A program made the translations under genes and the position numbers. Under the pieces are notes generated by a model, which saw only the letters and a program-made list of their open reading frames with translations, did no database searches and had not been told where the DNA came from. From positions 1 to 24,255 of the forward strand of contig CAKUAD010000019.1 in the NCBI GenBank assembly GCA_934636265.1: a DNA stretch of 24,255 nt. The letters are read 5' to 3'. The stretch's first letter is position 1. Every line of letters starts with the position of its first letter. This DNA comes from an uncultured Flavobacterium sp. Its GTDB lineage: Bacteria > Bacteroidota > Bacteroidia > Flavobacteriales > Flavobacteriaceae. Below are positions 7,457-15,420 of this stretch, in pieces.

Positions 7457-8215
7457 ATGAGATATTTTACAGCCTTTCTCTTTTTCTGGATCGCCACCGC
7501 GGTCTGGGCACAGCAACCCTCAAAAGTTTCGGGTATAATTCTCAATGACAACGGCATGCGACCGCTGGCCAATGTCAACATCATCAACGTCAACCAGGTT
7601 CGCGGCACAACGACTGATGACGGCGGGCGTTTTGAGATGGAAATTGCTGTAAACGATACGTTACACCTTTCGCTCATTGGGTTTAAATCACTGCGGATTC
7701 GCGTCACCAATGACTGGATCAAAAACAAGACAGCTACGATTTTGATGACGGAAAAGGCCGTGGCGCTTGAGGAAGTTGTCGTTAAACGCTACAACCTGAC
7801 AGGCTATCTTGAAATTGATTCAAAGTTGATCCCAACGCGCGAAAACTTCCGCTACAGTATTTCCGGCTTACCGCACGCCTATGAAGCCGGCGAATATTCA
7901 CCGGGCGCTTTTGGTCGTGTCCTGGGGTCGATTTTTAATCCGGCCGACGCCCTCTACAACTTCTTTGGCAGCAAGCCCAAGGAATTGAAGAAGCTGCGCG
8001 AGATGAAGAAGGACGATACCGTCAAAAACCTGCTGGAAACCAAGTTTGACCGCGAGATGATTTCTGTCCTGCTGGGCATCGACAAAAACGAAATCCCTGA
8101 AATCCTGACGCGCTGCAACTACTCTGAATCATTTATCAAAACGGCCAATGACCTCCAAATCCTGGATGCCATCAGCCAGTGCTATGAAGAATACCGCGTC
8201 CTTAAAAAGCGGTAG
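7457..8215 (+). CDS. Secreted CarboxypepD_reg-like protein
   Basis: This 252-residue exported protein has a signal peptide (MRYFTAFLFFWIATAVWA, then QQ) with a probable cleavage site after Ala18. Residues about 24-100 form a carboxypeptidase-regulatory-like beta-sandwich (VSGIILNDNG, PLANVNI, TTDDGGRFEM, LHLSLIGFKS), the module that starts many TonB-dependent receptors. Here it stands without a receptor barrel. The rest (about 105-252) is charged and helical with no domain I recognise. The function is unknown, probably periplasmic or surface-associated. A weak -7-like TACTTTAG (one mismatch) lies at 7433-7440. Its TAG stop directly abuts the TAA stop of convergent trmH, with no base between them. 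Confidence 0.8.
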   Translation: MRYFTAFLFFWIATAVWAQQPSKVSGIILNDNGMRPLANVNIINVNQVRGTTTDDGGRFEMEIAVNDTLHLSLIGFKSLRIRVTNDWIKNKTATILMTEKAVALEEVVVKRYNLTGYLEIDSKLIPTRENFRYSISGLPHAYEAGEYSPGAFGRVLGSIFNPADALYNFFGSKPKELKKLREMKKDDTVKNLLETKFDREMISVLLGIDKNEIPEILTRCNYSESFIKTANDLQILDAISQCYEEYRVLKKR

Positions 8216-8878
8216 TTACTTTCCTTGTAAATTGGCGTAATAACGCGCTTCGATGGCCTGTATGTCCTTGATGGACATTTTCATCCAATGCAGGCGTTTT
8301 TCCAGAACTTCTTGGGGCGACAACTTCCAGTTGATGTTGGAATTGCGAAGGCGCGACGTAAGATTTTGCAAAATGATGGCTGCCGATACCGATATGTTTA
8401 GGCTCTCGGTAAAACCCACCATCGGGATTTTAAGAAAACCGTCAGCCTGTGACAGCACCTCGGGCGAAAGTCCTTCTTTTTCCGTTCCAAAAAAAATGGC
8501 GGCCGGCGATTGGATGTCAAACTCATCCAGCGTGCAATCGTCGCGGTGTGGCGTGGTAGCGATGATTTTGTAACCTTTTTCCCTGACGCCGGCAATAGCT
8601 TCGCCGATGGATCCGTGCCGGTTGACGTCGACCCACTTTTGCGCTCCCATGGCGATTTCCTTGTCGATTGACTTGCCAAAGCGCTGTTCGACCACGTGCA
8701 GGTTCTGAATGCCAAAAACCTCGCAACTGCGCATGACCGCGCTTGTGTTGTGAAGCTGAAAAACGTCCTCGACCACTACGGTAAAATGGTTGGTGCGCTG
8801 GCCAAGGATCTTGATGAACTTTTCCCGGCGCTCGGGTGTGACAAATCCTTCGAGAAATTTAAAATATTCGGCATCCAT
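8216..8878 (-). CDS. trmH: tRNA (guanosine-2'-O-)-methyltransferase, TrmH type
   Basis: This 220-residue SPOUT-class methyltransferase is predicted to methylate the ribose of G18 in the tRNA D-loop using S-adenosylmethionine. The three SpoU motifs are present: NTSAVMRSCEVFG (Asn44, Arg50), FFGTEKEGLS (129-138) and IPMVGFTESLNISVSAAIIL (151-170), which together form the trefoil-knot cofactor site. The N-terminal RREKFIKILGQRTNHFTVVVEDVFQLHN and the C-terminal helices after 185 (LHWMKMS) match TrmH rather than RlmB, which has an L30e-like N-terminal domain, and the length fits TrmH (about 220-230). The start at 8878 leaves almost no room for a leader after the perfect -7 element. Confidence 0.9.
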   Translation of the reverse strand: MDAEYFKFLEGFVTPERREKFIKILGQRTNHFTVVVEDVFQLHNTSAVMRSCEVFGIQNLHVVEQRFGKSIDKEIAMGAQKWVDVNRHGSIGEAIAGVREKGYKIIATTPHRDDCTLDEFDIQSPAAIFFGTEKEGLSPEVLSQADGFLKIPMVGFTESLNISVSAAIILQNLTSRLRNSNINWKLSPQEVLEKRLHWMKMSIKDIQAIEARYYANLQGK

Positions 8879-8882
8879 GCGG

Positions 8883-8890
8883 CAAAGGTA
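8883..8890 (-). promoter_or_regulatory. -7 element of trmH
   Basis: On the minus strand TACCTTTG matches TAnnTTTG exactly and ends five bases before the ATG of trmH. With the usual spacing, transcription would start at or within a base or two of that ATG, giving a leaderless message. No clear TTG is seen at the -33 position, which lowers confidence. Confidence 0.45.
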
Positions 8891-8951
8891 AGGATTAGGG
8901 CGGAAAGGGATTCAGGTGTATATTTACGTCCTATTCAAAAATTGTTTTTGC

Positions 8952-9638
8952 ATGAAATCCCTCATAGTCCTCACAGGCGCCGGAATATCTGCCGAGAGCG
9001 GCATCAAAACCTTTCGCGACGCTGGCGGGCTGTGGGAAGGACACGACGTTATGGAAGTCGCATCGCCGCAAGGCTGGCAAAAAAACCCGGAGTTGGTACT
9101 GGACTTTTACAACCAGCGACGCCGCCAATTGCACCAGGTGAGTCCAAACCGAGGGCACCAAATCCTGGCAGACCTTGAAGCCGATTTTGAGGTTCATGTC
9201 ATCACGCAAAACGTCGACAACCTTCACGAGCGCGCCGGGAGCACAAATGTCCTGCACCTGCACGGCGAGTTGCTCAAGGTTCGCAGCACGCGCGATCATC
9301 AATACATTTTAAACTGGGAAGGCGATTTGCTGGCTGAACACAAAGATCCAAAAGGTCATCCGCTGCGGCCGCACATTGTTTGGTTTGGCGAGGACGTCCC
9401 GCTTTTGTACGACGCCGCCGTCTTGGCCGGAAAGGCCGATGTGTTCCTCGTAGTGGGAACCTCGCTTCAGGTTTATCCCGCGGCCGGACTTGTGGCGTAC
9501 ACCCAACCTCAGGTTCCGGTGATTTACGTTGATCCGAATCCTGCTCCGTTGCACGGCCTGCCCAACCCCATAACCGTTATTGCCGAACCGGCTTCAACCG
9601 GCATGGAAAAAGTGCAAAAAATGTTGCGGGAAATGTGA
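8952..9638 (+). CDS. cobB: Sir2-family NAD-dependent deacylase, cysteine-free
   Basis: This 228-residue sirtuin would remove acyl groups from lysine using NAD+, giving nicotinamide and O-acyl-ADP-ribose. It shows GAGISAESGIKTFRDAGGLW (9-28, NAD pocket), TQNVDNLHERAG (85-96), the catalytic His104 in HLHGEL, VGTSLQVYPAAGL (168-180), and Tyr53/Arg56 in YNQR, the pair that marks class III desuccinylase-type sirtuins. The protein has no cysteine at all, so the four Zn-binding cysteines of canonical sirtuins are absent; the region after HGEL (108-145) still has the expected length. The start at 8952 was chosen over 8916 because the family begins right at the first beta strand. A -7-like TATATTTA lies at 8919-8926. 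purB follows 70 bases later under its own promoter. Confidence 0.9.
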   Translation: MKSLIVLTGAGISAESGIKTFRDAGGLWEGHDVMEVASPQGWQKNPELVLDFYNQRRRQLHQVSPNRGHQILADLEADFEVHVITQNVDNLHERAGSTNVLHLHGELLKVRSTRDHQYILNWEGDLLAEHKDPKGHPLRPHIVWFGEDVPLLYDAAVLAGKADVFLVVGTSLQVYPAAGLVAYTQPQVPVIYVDPNPAPLHGLPNPITVIAEPASTGMEKVQKMLREM

Positions 9639-9679
9639 ATCCCGGGCGGTTTGCGCTTTTAGAATAGGGCCTGAAACGC

Positions 9680-9687
9680 TATATTTG
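9680..9687 (+). promoter_or_regulatory. -7 element of purB
   Basis: TATATTTG matches the Bacteroidota -7 consensus exactly and lies 21 bases before the purB ATG. The nearest TTG (9651-9653) is 26 bases upstream, somewhat farther than usual. Confidence 0.55.
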
Positions 9688-9708
9688 CATTCCTCATAAA
9701 CACGCAAC

Positions 9709-11058
9709 ATGGAGCTTTCACAACTCACCGCCATATCGCCTATCGATGGGCGTTACCGCTCAAAAACTGCGGCGCTGGCCGATTACTTTTCTGAATTTGC
9801 CCTTATCCGTTACAGGCTGTGGGTTGAGGTGGAATATTTTATAGCGCTTTGTGAGCTTCCGATACCCCAATTAAAAGCGGTGCCCGTGCATTCGTTTGAC
9901 GATCTGCGCAAAATCTATCTTGATTTCAATCAGGCCGATGCCATCGCCATCAAGCAAATTGAAAAAACGACCAACCACGATGTCAAGGCGGTAGAGTACT
10001 TTATAAAACAAGCTTTTGACCGCCTGGGGCTTTCTCCCTACAAGGAGTTCATCCACTTTGGACTTACCTCGCAGGACATCAACAATACGGCCATTCCGCT
10101 ATCGACCCGACACGCCTTTGAAAAGGTCTACCTGCCGGGCTTGGTCCTGGTTATCCAAAAACTGAAAGACCTGAGCATAGCGTGGGCCAATGTCCCCATG
10201 CTCGCGCGCACCCACGGACAACCGGCTTCGCCTACGCGGCTTGGCAAAGAAGTAGGCGTTTTTGTCGAGCGGCTGGAAGAGCAGATGAGACTTTTGTTCA
10301 ACATCCCGTTTGCCGCCAAGTTTGGAGGCGCAACCGGAAATTTTAACGCGCACCACGTTGCGTATCCCGATATCGACTGGCGAAAGTTTGCCAACCAGTT
10401 TGTCGAACAGACGCTTGGCCTTCATCACTCCTTCCCTACTACGCAGATTGAACACTACGATCACTTTGCGGCGTTTTGCGATGCCCTGAAACGCATCAAC
10501 ACGATTTTGATCGATCTGGACCGCGACATGTGGACGTATGTGTCGATGGACTATTTCAAACAAAAAATCAAGGAAGGCGAAATCGGCTCATCGGCTATGC
10601 CACACAAGGTGAATCCCATCGACTTTGAAAATTCGGAAGGGAACTTAGGGATAGCCAACGCATTGCTGGAGCACCTGGCGGCCAAACTGCCCGTTTCCCG
10701 TTTGCAGCGAGACCTGACAGACAGCACGGTATTGCGAAACATCGGCGTTCCGATGGGTCACGTGATGATCGGACTCGAAGGAACGCTCAAAGGTCTTGAC
10801 AAGCTTTTGCTCAATGAAGCCCGTCTGGCCGCCGACCTTGAAAATAACTGGGCGGTAGTGGCCGAAGCCATTCAAACCATCCTTCGCCGCGAGGGTTATC
10901 CAAATCCGTATGAGGCGCTCAAATCACTCACGAGGACCAATGCCGCCATCGATGAAAAATCCATCGCAGGTTTCATTGAATCCCTTGATGTGGGCGACTC
11001 GGTCAAAAAAGAGTTGTCAGCCATAACACCATCCAATTATTTGGGAATCAGTCCCTGA
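9709..11058 (+). CDS. purB: Adenylosuccinate lyase
   Basis: This 449-residue fumarase/aspartase-superfamily enzyme acts twice in purine synthesis: SAICAR to AICAR, and adenylosuccinate to AMP, releasing fumarate each time. The superfamily signature GSSAMPHKVNPIDFENSEGN (293-312) is intact with the catalytic-loop serines 294/295. The second catalytic residue is His169 in ARTHGQPASPT, and TSQDINNTA (120-128) and TTNHDVKAVE (87-96) line the active site. The motif spelling (PIDFENSEGN) and length match the PurB branch typified by E. coli. The protein begins MELSQLTAISPIDGRY, typical for the family, so the start is secure. guaB, which supplies the GMP branch, lies about 2.8 kb away on the other strand, so the two are not in one operon. 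Confidence 0.96.
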   Translation: MELSQLTAISPIDGRYRSKTAALADYFSEFALIRYRLWVEVEYFIALCELPIPQLKAVPVHSFDDLRKIYLDFNQADAIAIKQIEKTTNHDVKAVEYFIKQAFDRLGLSPYKEFIHFGLTSQDINNTAIPLSTRHAFEKVYLPGLVLVIQKLKDLSIAWANVPMLARTHGQPASPTRLGKEVGVFVERLEEQMRLLFNIPFAAKFGGATGNFNAHHVAYPDIDWRKFANQFVEQTLGLHHSFPTTQIEHYDHFAAFCDALKRINTILIDLDRDMWTYVSMDYFKQKIKEGEIGSSAMPHKVNPIDFENSEGNLGIANALLEHLAAKLPVSRLQRDLTDSTVLRNIGVPMGHVMIGLEGTLKGLDKLLLNEARLAADLENNWAVVAEAIQTILRREGYPNPYEALKSLTRTNAAIDEKSIAGFIESLDVGDSVKKELSAITPSNYLGISP

Positions 11059-11076
11059 GGATTTTTTGAATTTTAT

Positions 11077-11084
11077 TATATTTA
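11077..11084 (+). promoter_or_regulatory. Possible -7 element of the antiporter gene
   Basis: TATATTTA differs from TAnnTTTG in the last base and lies 23 bases before the ATG at 11108. No TTG is found at the right distance upstream, so this is a weak call; read-through from purB, 49 bases upstream, is an alternative. Confidence 0.3.
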
Positions 11085-11107
11085 GCCAATAACGTAAACG
11101 CCAAACC

Positions 11108-13357
11108 ATGCCCGTCGCAGCCGCCGAAGCCAGCCACCACCTTTATCCACTGATCACTGATCTGGGACTTATCCTGGCCACCGCGGCCATTGCGGTTATA
11201 CTTTTTAAAAAAATCCGCCAACCGCTGGTTTTGGGATACCTCATTGCCGGCTTTCTTGCGGGAAGTAACTTTGATTTTTTTCCGTCGGTAAAAGATGAAA
11301 CCAGCATAAAGGTCTGGGCAGAGATCGGGGTAATTTTCCTGCTCTTTAGCCTTGGTCTGGAATTTAGCTTCAAGAAACTGATGAAGGTGGGCGGTACTGC
11401 ATCAATTACCGCTATGACGCAGATTGGATTTATGGTGGTCACGGGATTTCTGGCAGGCCGTTTTATGGGCTGGGAATTTATGGATTGTGTGTTCCTGGGT
11501 GTCATTTTATCCATATCATCAACCACCATCATTTTAAAATCGTTTGAAGAACTTGGGGTCAAAGCGCAGAAATTTGTAGGGAACGTATTGGGCTCACTGA
11601 TTGTACAGGACATTATCGCTATTTTAATGATGGTCCTGGTGTCGACGATTGCCGTTAGTCAGCAATTCTCCGGTACCGAATTGGTACTCTCGGTGATGAA
11701 ACTCGCTTTCTTTTTGACGCTTTGGTTTGTAGGAGGAATTTTCTTTATCCCTACGCTCCTTAAAAAAGCAAAAAAGCTCATGACAGATGAAGTGCTTTTG
11801 ATTCTTTCAATTGCGCTATGTTTGATGATGGTGATTTTGGCCGCAAATGTAGGCTTTTCACCCGCTCTTGGTGCCTTTATAATGGGATCAATCATTGCCG
11901 AAACCACTCAGGCAGAGCATATCGAACACCTAATGAAGCCGGTTAAAGATCTCTTTGGCGCCATATTCTTCGTATCGGTTGGCATGCTGATCAATATCGA
12001 TTCCCTCATCACGCATTGGGTTCCCGTGGTCGTTTTAGTGGTGGTCACCATATTGGGGCAATCGTTAAGTTCGACATTTGGAGCCTTGCTTTCCGGTCAG
12101 CCGCTTAAACAGTCGGTACAGACCGGAATGAGCCTCTCTCAAATTGGCGAATTTTCTTTTATCATTGCAACTTTGGGAATGAATTTAGGGGTGACCAGTA
12201 AATTTCTTTACCCCATTGTCGTGGCAGTATCGGCAGTAACCACCTTCACGACACCGTTTATGATTAAAGCGTCGACGCCGTTTGCCGACTGGCTGTCAAA
12301 AAACCTCCCGCGCCGATGGGTCAAGCGAATTGAAAGGTACAGCGCCAACGCCCAAGCCATCAGATCAGCGTCAACGTGGCAAATTGTACTTCGGGCTTCG
12401 TTGATACAGATTGTCATCAACTCGGTGATTATTGTTGCCGGAATGCTATTGGCCGCCAAATACCTTTTGCCATTGGCTGAAGGTTCGCCGTTTGGAAACG
12501 TAATAGCGGCTTTGGCAACCTTTGCGCTTTTATCTCCGTTTTTGTGGGCACTTTCGTTGCGTCGGGTTGCCGCCAATGAAGTGCAGCAGCTGTTATCGGA
12601 GAGACGTTATCGCGGCCCCATCCTGATGCTGATTTTGTTTAGGTTTCTCCTTGCGATTGCCTACCTTGGGCTTTTGATGAACCTGTTCTTCTCGTCGGGT
12701 GTTGCTGCTATTGCGCTGGCCATTGCGTTGCTTTCTTATGTGCTGTTTCCTAAAAAACTCAACGCGCAATACCACCGCATCGAGAACCACTTCCTTAAAA
12801 ATTTCAACGACCGCGAGTTGGCCAAAACCAAGCGTACCCGAAGCGACCTTATTCCGTGGGACGAACACATGGCGTTTTTTAACATCGCCAAGGAATCAAA
12901 CATCGCAGGAAAGACACTGCAGGAACTTCGGCTTCGCGAAGAAATAGGCATCAATATCGCCTTTATCCGCCGGGGTGAAGTCACCATACGGATTCCCGGG
13001 CGAAATGAACGGCTTTTCCCAGGCGATGAAGTTTGCGCCATCGGTAGCGAAGAGCAACTCGAAGCCTTTCGCCAATACCTGGACAAACACGAATTTGAGG
13101 TAAGTCCGGACAAAAAAGAAGAGGAAATTGTTATGAAACCGGTTGAAGTGCTCAATCCGGCCTATATCGGAAAAGACATCCGCCAAAGCCAGATTCGCGA
13201 AAAAACCCACGGCCTGATCGTTGGCCTGGAACGCGGCGGCCATCGCAAACTGAATCCGGAATCAAACGAAGTACTACAGCGCGGTGATATTTTATGGATT
13301 GTTGGCGAAAAGCGACTGATCAGTCAAAGCCAAATCAGTGTCGATCCGGGCGGTTAG
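11108..13357 (+). CDS. Kef-type CPA2 cation:proton antiporter
   Basis: This 749-residue membrane protein would exchange K+ (or Na+) for H+. Residues about 15-390 form the Na_H_exchanger domain with SLGLEF (81-86), SISSTTIILKSFEELG (135-150) and VQDI (166-169). The Gln-Asp at 167-168 is the arrangement seen in KefB/KefC rather than the Asp-Asp of electrogenic exchangers. A second hydrophobic block (about 425-550, roughly four segments) follows; Kef proteins instead carry an NAD-binding RCK_N domain next, which I do not find. Two RCK_C (TrkA-C) regulatory domains close the protein, about 588-660 (FNIAKESNIAGKTLQEL, LFPGDEVCAIGSEEQL) and 677-740 (VLNPAYIGKDIRQSQI, LQRGDILWIVGE). These probably sense a nucleotide or second messenger such as cyclic di-AMP, which is inference. 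Confidence 0.88.
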   Translation: MPVAAAEASHHLYPLITDLGLILATAAIAVILFKKIRQPLVLGYLIAGFLAGSNFDFFPSVKDETSIKVWAEIGVIFLLFSLGLEFSFKKLMKVGGTASITAMTQIGFMVVTGFLAGRFMGWEFMDCVFLGVILSISSTTIILKSFEELGVKAQKFVGNVLGSLIVQDIIAILMMVLVSTIAVSQQFSGTELVLSVMKLAFFLTLWFVGGIFFIPTLLKKAKKLMTDEVLLILSIALCLMMVILAANVGFSPALGAFIMGSIIAETTQAEHIEHLMKPVKDLFGAIFFVSVGMLINIDSLITHWVPVVVLVVVTILGQSLSSTFGALLSGQPLKQSVQTGMSLSQIGEFSFIIATLGMNLGVTSKFLYPIVVAVSAVTTFTTPFMIKASTPFADWLSKNLPRRWVKRIERYSANAQAIRSASTWQIVLRASLIQIVINSVIIVAGMLLAAKYLLPLAEGSPFGNVIAALATFALLSPFLWALSLRRVAANEVQQLLSERRYRGPILMLILFRFLLAIAYLGLLMNLFFSSGVAAIALAIALLSYVLFPKKLNAQYHRIENHFLKNFNDRELAKTKRTRSDLIPWDEHMAFFNIAKESNIAGKTLQELRLREEIGINIAFIRRGEVTIRIPGRNERLFPGDEVCAIGSEEQLEAFRQYLDKHEFEVSPDKKEEEIVMKPVEVLNPAYIGKDIRQSQIREKTHGLIVGLERGGHRKLNPESNEVLQRGDILWIVGEKRLISQSQISVDPGG

Positions 13358-13631
13358 ATTGACAGTCTACAGTTGGGGATTGCAGATTGAAGGGATTTTC
13401 AGGGCTTTTTTGAAAATCTGATATGCGAATTAGAATTCCAGCGTCGATAATCACATTAAAAAGCGCTGACGATGCAAGCGGAACTAATTGACAATATTCA
13501 CCCAAGTCGCTGCTTCACTGAGCGTAGCCGATTAACAGTGAACGATTAGGCCTCAGCCCGTTAGATGATGATTAGGAGGGATGTGGATGGATGGATATTT
13601 GTCGCAAATTTTTTTGGCGGCTACGAGGCAT

Positions 13632-13664
13632 AAACCCCAAAGGTTTTTAAAACCTTTGGGGTTT
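13632..13664. repeat. 33-bp perfect palindrome (REP-like)
   Basis: The arms aaaccccaaaggtttt (13632-13647) and aaaacctttggggttt (13649-13664) are perfect reverse complements around a single T at 13648. I recall closely similar CCTTTGGGG-type palindromes as dispersed intergenic repeats in flavobacterial genomes, but this cannot be checked within one window, where it occurs once. It may act as a REP-like element or help separate convergent transcripts; no long T-run follows on either strand. Confidence 0.7.
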
Positions 13665-13805
13665 GCAAATTAAAAATTCTGCACAACCTCCCGCTACAGA
13701 AAATCTATAAATTTTTAAACAAAATCCTTCTTCAGGTTAGCCAGATGACGGGTGGCGTACAATAAAGACATAAATCGCAGCCGACGGTGGGGAACTAATG
13801 GATGG

Positions 13806-13826
13806 TTAACAATCTTTAATTGTTAA
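13806..13826. repeat. AT-rich hairpin downstream of guaB
   Basis: TTAACAAT (13806-13813) and ATTGTTAA (13819-13826) form a perfect 8-bp inverted repeat with a 5-base loop, starting 5 bases beyond the guaB stop. No T-tract follows on the minus strand, so it is not a convincing intrinsic terminator, though it could protect the 3' end. Confidence 0.35.
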
Positions 13827-13830
13827 TGGA

Positions 13831-15303
13831 TTATCTCGAGTAATTTGGGGCTTCCTTGGTTATCGTCACATTGTGCGGATGGCTCTCGGCAATCCCGCTG
13901 GAGGTAATCCGGACAAATTTTGCCGTTTCCTGAAGCGTTGGGATATCCTTGGACCCGCAGTAACCCATACCGGCGCGAAGTCCGCCGATAAACTGCTGCA
14001 TGCTCTCATTGAGTTCTCCTTTGTAGGGCACACGGCCCACGATACCCTCCGGAACGAGTTTCTTGACATCGTCCTCGACATCTTGGAAATAACGGTCTTT
14101 TGAGCCTTCTTTCATGGCCTCAACCGATCCCATTCCGCGGTACGATTTAAATTTACGGCCTTCAAAAATGATGGTTTCACCGGGCGATTCCATGGTACCT
14201 GCCAAAAGTGAACCCAGCATCACCGAATCGGCACCGGCTGCAATGGCTTTCCCGATATCACCCGTGTAGCGGATTCCTCCGTCGGCGATAACAGGAATAC
14301 CTGATCCCTTGATAGCGGCAGCCACCTCGAGCACGGCCGAAAATTGTGGAAATCCGACGCCGGCCACAACCCGCGTCGTGCAAATCGATCCGGGGCCGAT
14401 GCCAACTTTGACACCGTCGGCACTATTTTCAACCAGATAGCGCGCGGCTTCGGCCGTGGCAATGTTTCCGACCACCACGTCAATTGACGGAAAGTTGGCT
14501 TTGACTTGTTTTAAAACTTCAATCACACCGCGCGTATGTCCATGAGCTGTGTCAATCACGATGGCATCTACTCCTGCGTTGACCAGTGCGGCGGCGCGTT
14601 GCAAGGCATCACCCGTAACGCCAATGGCGGCCGCAACCCTAAGACGGCCCAGTGAATCTTTGTTGGCGATGGGTTTTTGGGTATGTTTGGTGATGTCCCG
14701 AAATGTAATCAATCCCACCAGTGTATTGTCAGGATTGACAACCGGCAGTTTTTCAATTTTATGACCCTGCAAAATTACCTCGGCTTCCTCCAGCGAGGTA
14801 CCTTCGGCAACGGTTACCAGATTGGCCGCAGTCATCACCTCGACAATCGGTCGGGCGCCGTTCTTTTCAAAACGAAGATCGCGGTTGGTAACGATTCCCA
14901 TGAGTTTTCGGTTTTCATCGACAATTGGGATGCCTCCGATTCCAAATTCCTTCATGGCGCTTTTGGCGTCGGCTACCGTTGCGGTAAGCGGGAGCGTTAC
15001 AGGATCGATGATCATCCCTGATTCGGCACGCTTGACCTTGCGAACTTTGGCCGCCTGGTTTTCAATCGTCATATTTTTGTGCAAAACACCGATGCCCCCC
15101 TCCTGAGCCATCGCAATCGCCATGGCACTTTCAGTTACGGTATCCATGGCCGCAGAGACGATGGGAACATTAAGGGTGATGTTTTTGGAAAACCGTGATC
15201 TGATCGAAACTTCACGCGGCAAGACTTCAGAATAGCTGGGAACCAGGAGCACGTCGTCGTAGGTAAGTCCCTCTCCTACGATTCGGGATGAGTGTGCGTT
15301 CAT
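13831..15303 (-). CDS. guaB: Inosine-5'-monophosphate dehydrogenase
   Basis: This 490-residue enzyme oxidises IMP to XMP with NAD+, the committed step to GMP. Features include the N-terminal [17 protein letters not shown] (13-29), a CBS pair within about 95-208 (typically an adenine-nucleotide sensor), the catalytic loop [17 protein letters not shown] with Cys308, [12 protein letters not shown] (339-350) and the mobile flap [11 protein letters not shown] with Arg424 and Tyr427. The start at 15303 gives the normal family length; a frame open to 15582 would add 93 unrelated residues and run through the promoter and into the divergent lyase gene. The leader is about 25 bases. It diverges from mvaB over 117 bases. 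Confidence 0.97.
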   Translation of the reverse strand: MNAHSSRIVGEGLTYDDVLLVPSYSEVLPREVSIRSRFSKNITLNVPIVSAAMDTVTESAMAIAMAQEGGIGVLHKNMTIENQAAKVRKVKRAESGMIIDPVTLPLTATVADAKSAMKEFGIGGIPIVDENRKLMGIVTNRDLRFEKNGARPIVEVMTAANLVTVAEGTSLEEAEVILQGHKIEKLPVVNPDNTLVGLITFRDITKHTQKPIANKDSLGRLRVAAAIGVTGDALQRAAALVNAGVDAIVIDTAHGHTRGVIEVLKQVKANFPSIDVVVGNIATAEAARYLVENSADGVKVGIGPGSICTTRVVAGVGFPQFSAVLEVAAAIKGSGIPVIADGGIRYTGDIGKAIAAGADSVMLGSLLAGTMESPGETIIFEGRKFKSYRGMGSVEAMKEGSKDRYFQDVEDDVKKLVPEGIVGRVPYKGELNESMQQFIGGLRAGMGYCGSKDIPTLQETAKFVRITSSGIAESHPHNVTITKEAPNYSR

Positions 15304-15332
15304 GCAATTTGTGGTTGTAGTTAAATTGCATG

Positions 15333-15366
15333 CAAATATAGTGATTTTATCGGCAGGAAGTTCAAA
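15333..15366 (-). promoter_or_regulatory. Promoter of guaB
   Basis: On the minus strand TATATTTG (15340-15333) is a perfect -7 match, and TTTG at 15366-15363 lies 22 bases upstream as the -33 element. Both elements are well spaced from the ATG at 15303. Confidence 0.65.
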
Positions 15367-15405
15367 AAATCTATCACTCACTCTATTACTCTCAAAGTTT
15401 ACTTT

Positions 15406-15413
15406 TATCTTTG
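15406..15413 (+). promoter_or_regulatory. -7 element of the HMG-CoA lyase gene
   Basis: TATCTTTG matches TAnnTTTG exactly and ends seven bases before the ATG at 15421, so the predicted leader is only two or three bases. No clear TTG is found at -33. Confidence 0.5.
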
Positions 15414-15420
15414 AGCGCCT

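Larger units (their letters stand above)
13358..13830. other. Gene-free spacer between convergent genes
   Basis: This 473-base stretch lies between the antiporter stop and the guaB stop. I find no credible reading frame, promoter or RNA gene. It holds a small hairpin at 13394-13418 (arms GATTTTCA/TGAAAATC, 9-base loop), the 33-bp palindrome at 13632-13664 and an AT-rich hairpin at 13806-13826. It is much the longest non-coding stretch in an otherwise packed window. Confidence 0.6.

Noticed and set aside
10551..10742. Short minus-strand frame inside purB
   Set aside because: It lies fully within the purB signature region in another frame and has no start signals.
13394..13418. Hairpin after the antiporter as a terminator
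   Set aside because: The T-run is in the loop rather than after the stem, and the arms are AT-rich; kept only as a structure in the spacer.
13739..13830. Possible gene remnant ahead of guaB
   Set aside because: Translation in several frames gave short pieces interrupted by stops, with no recognisable family.
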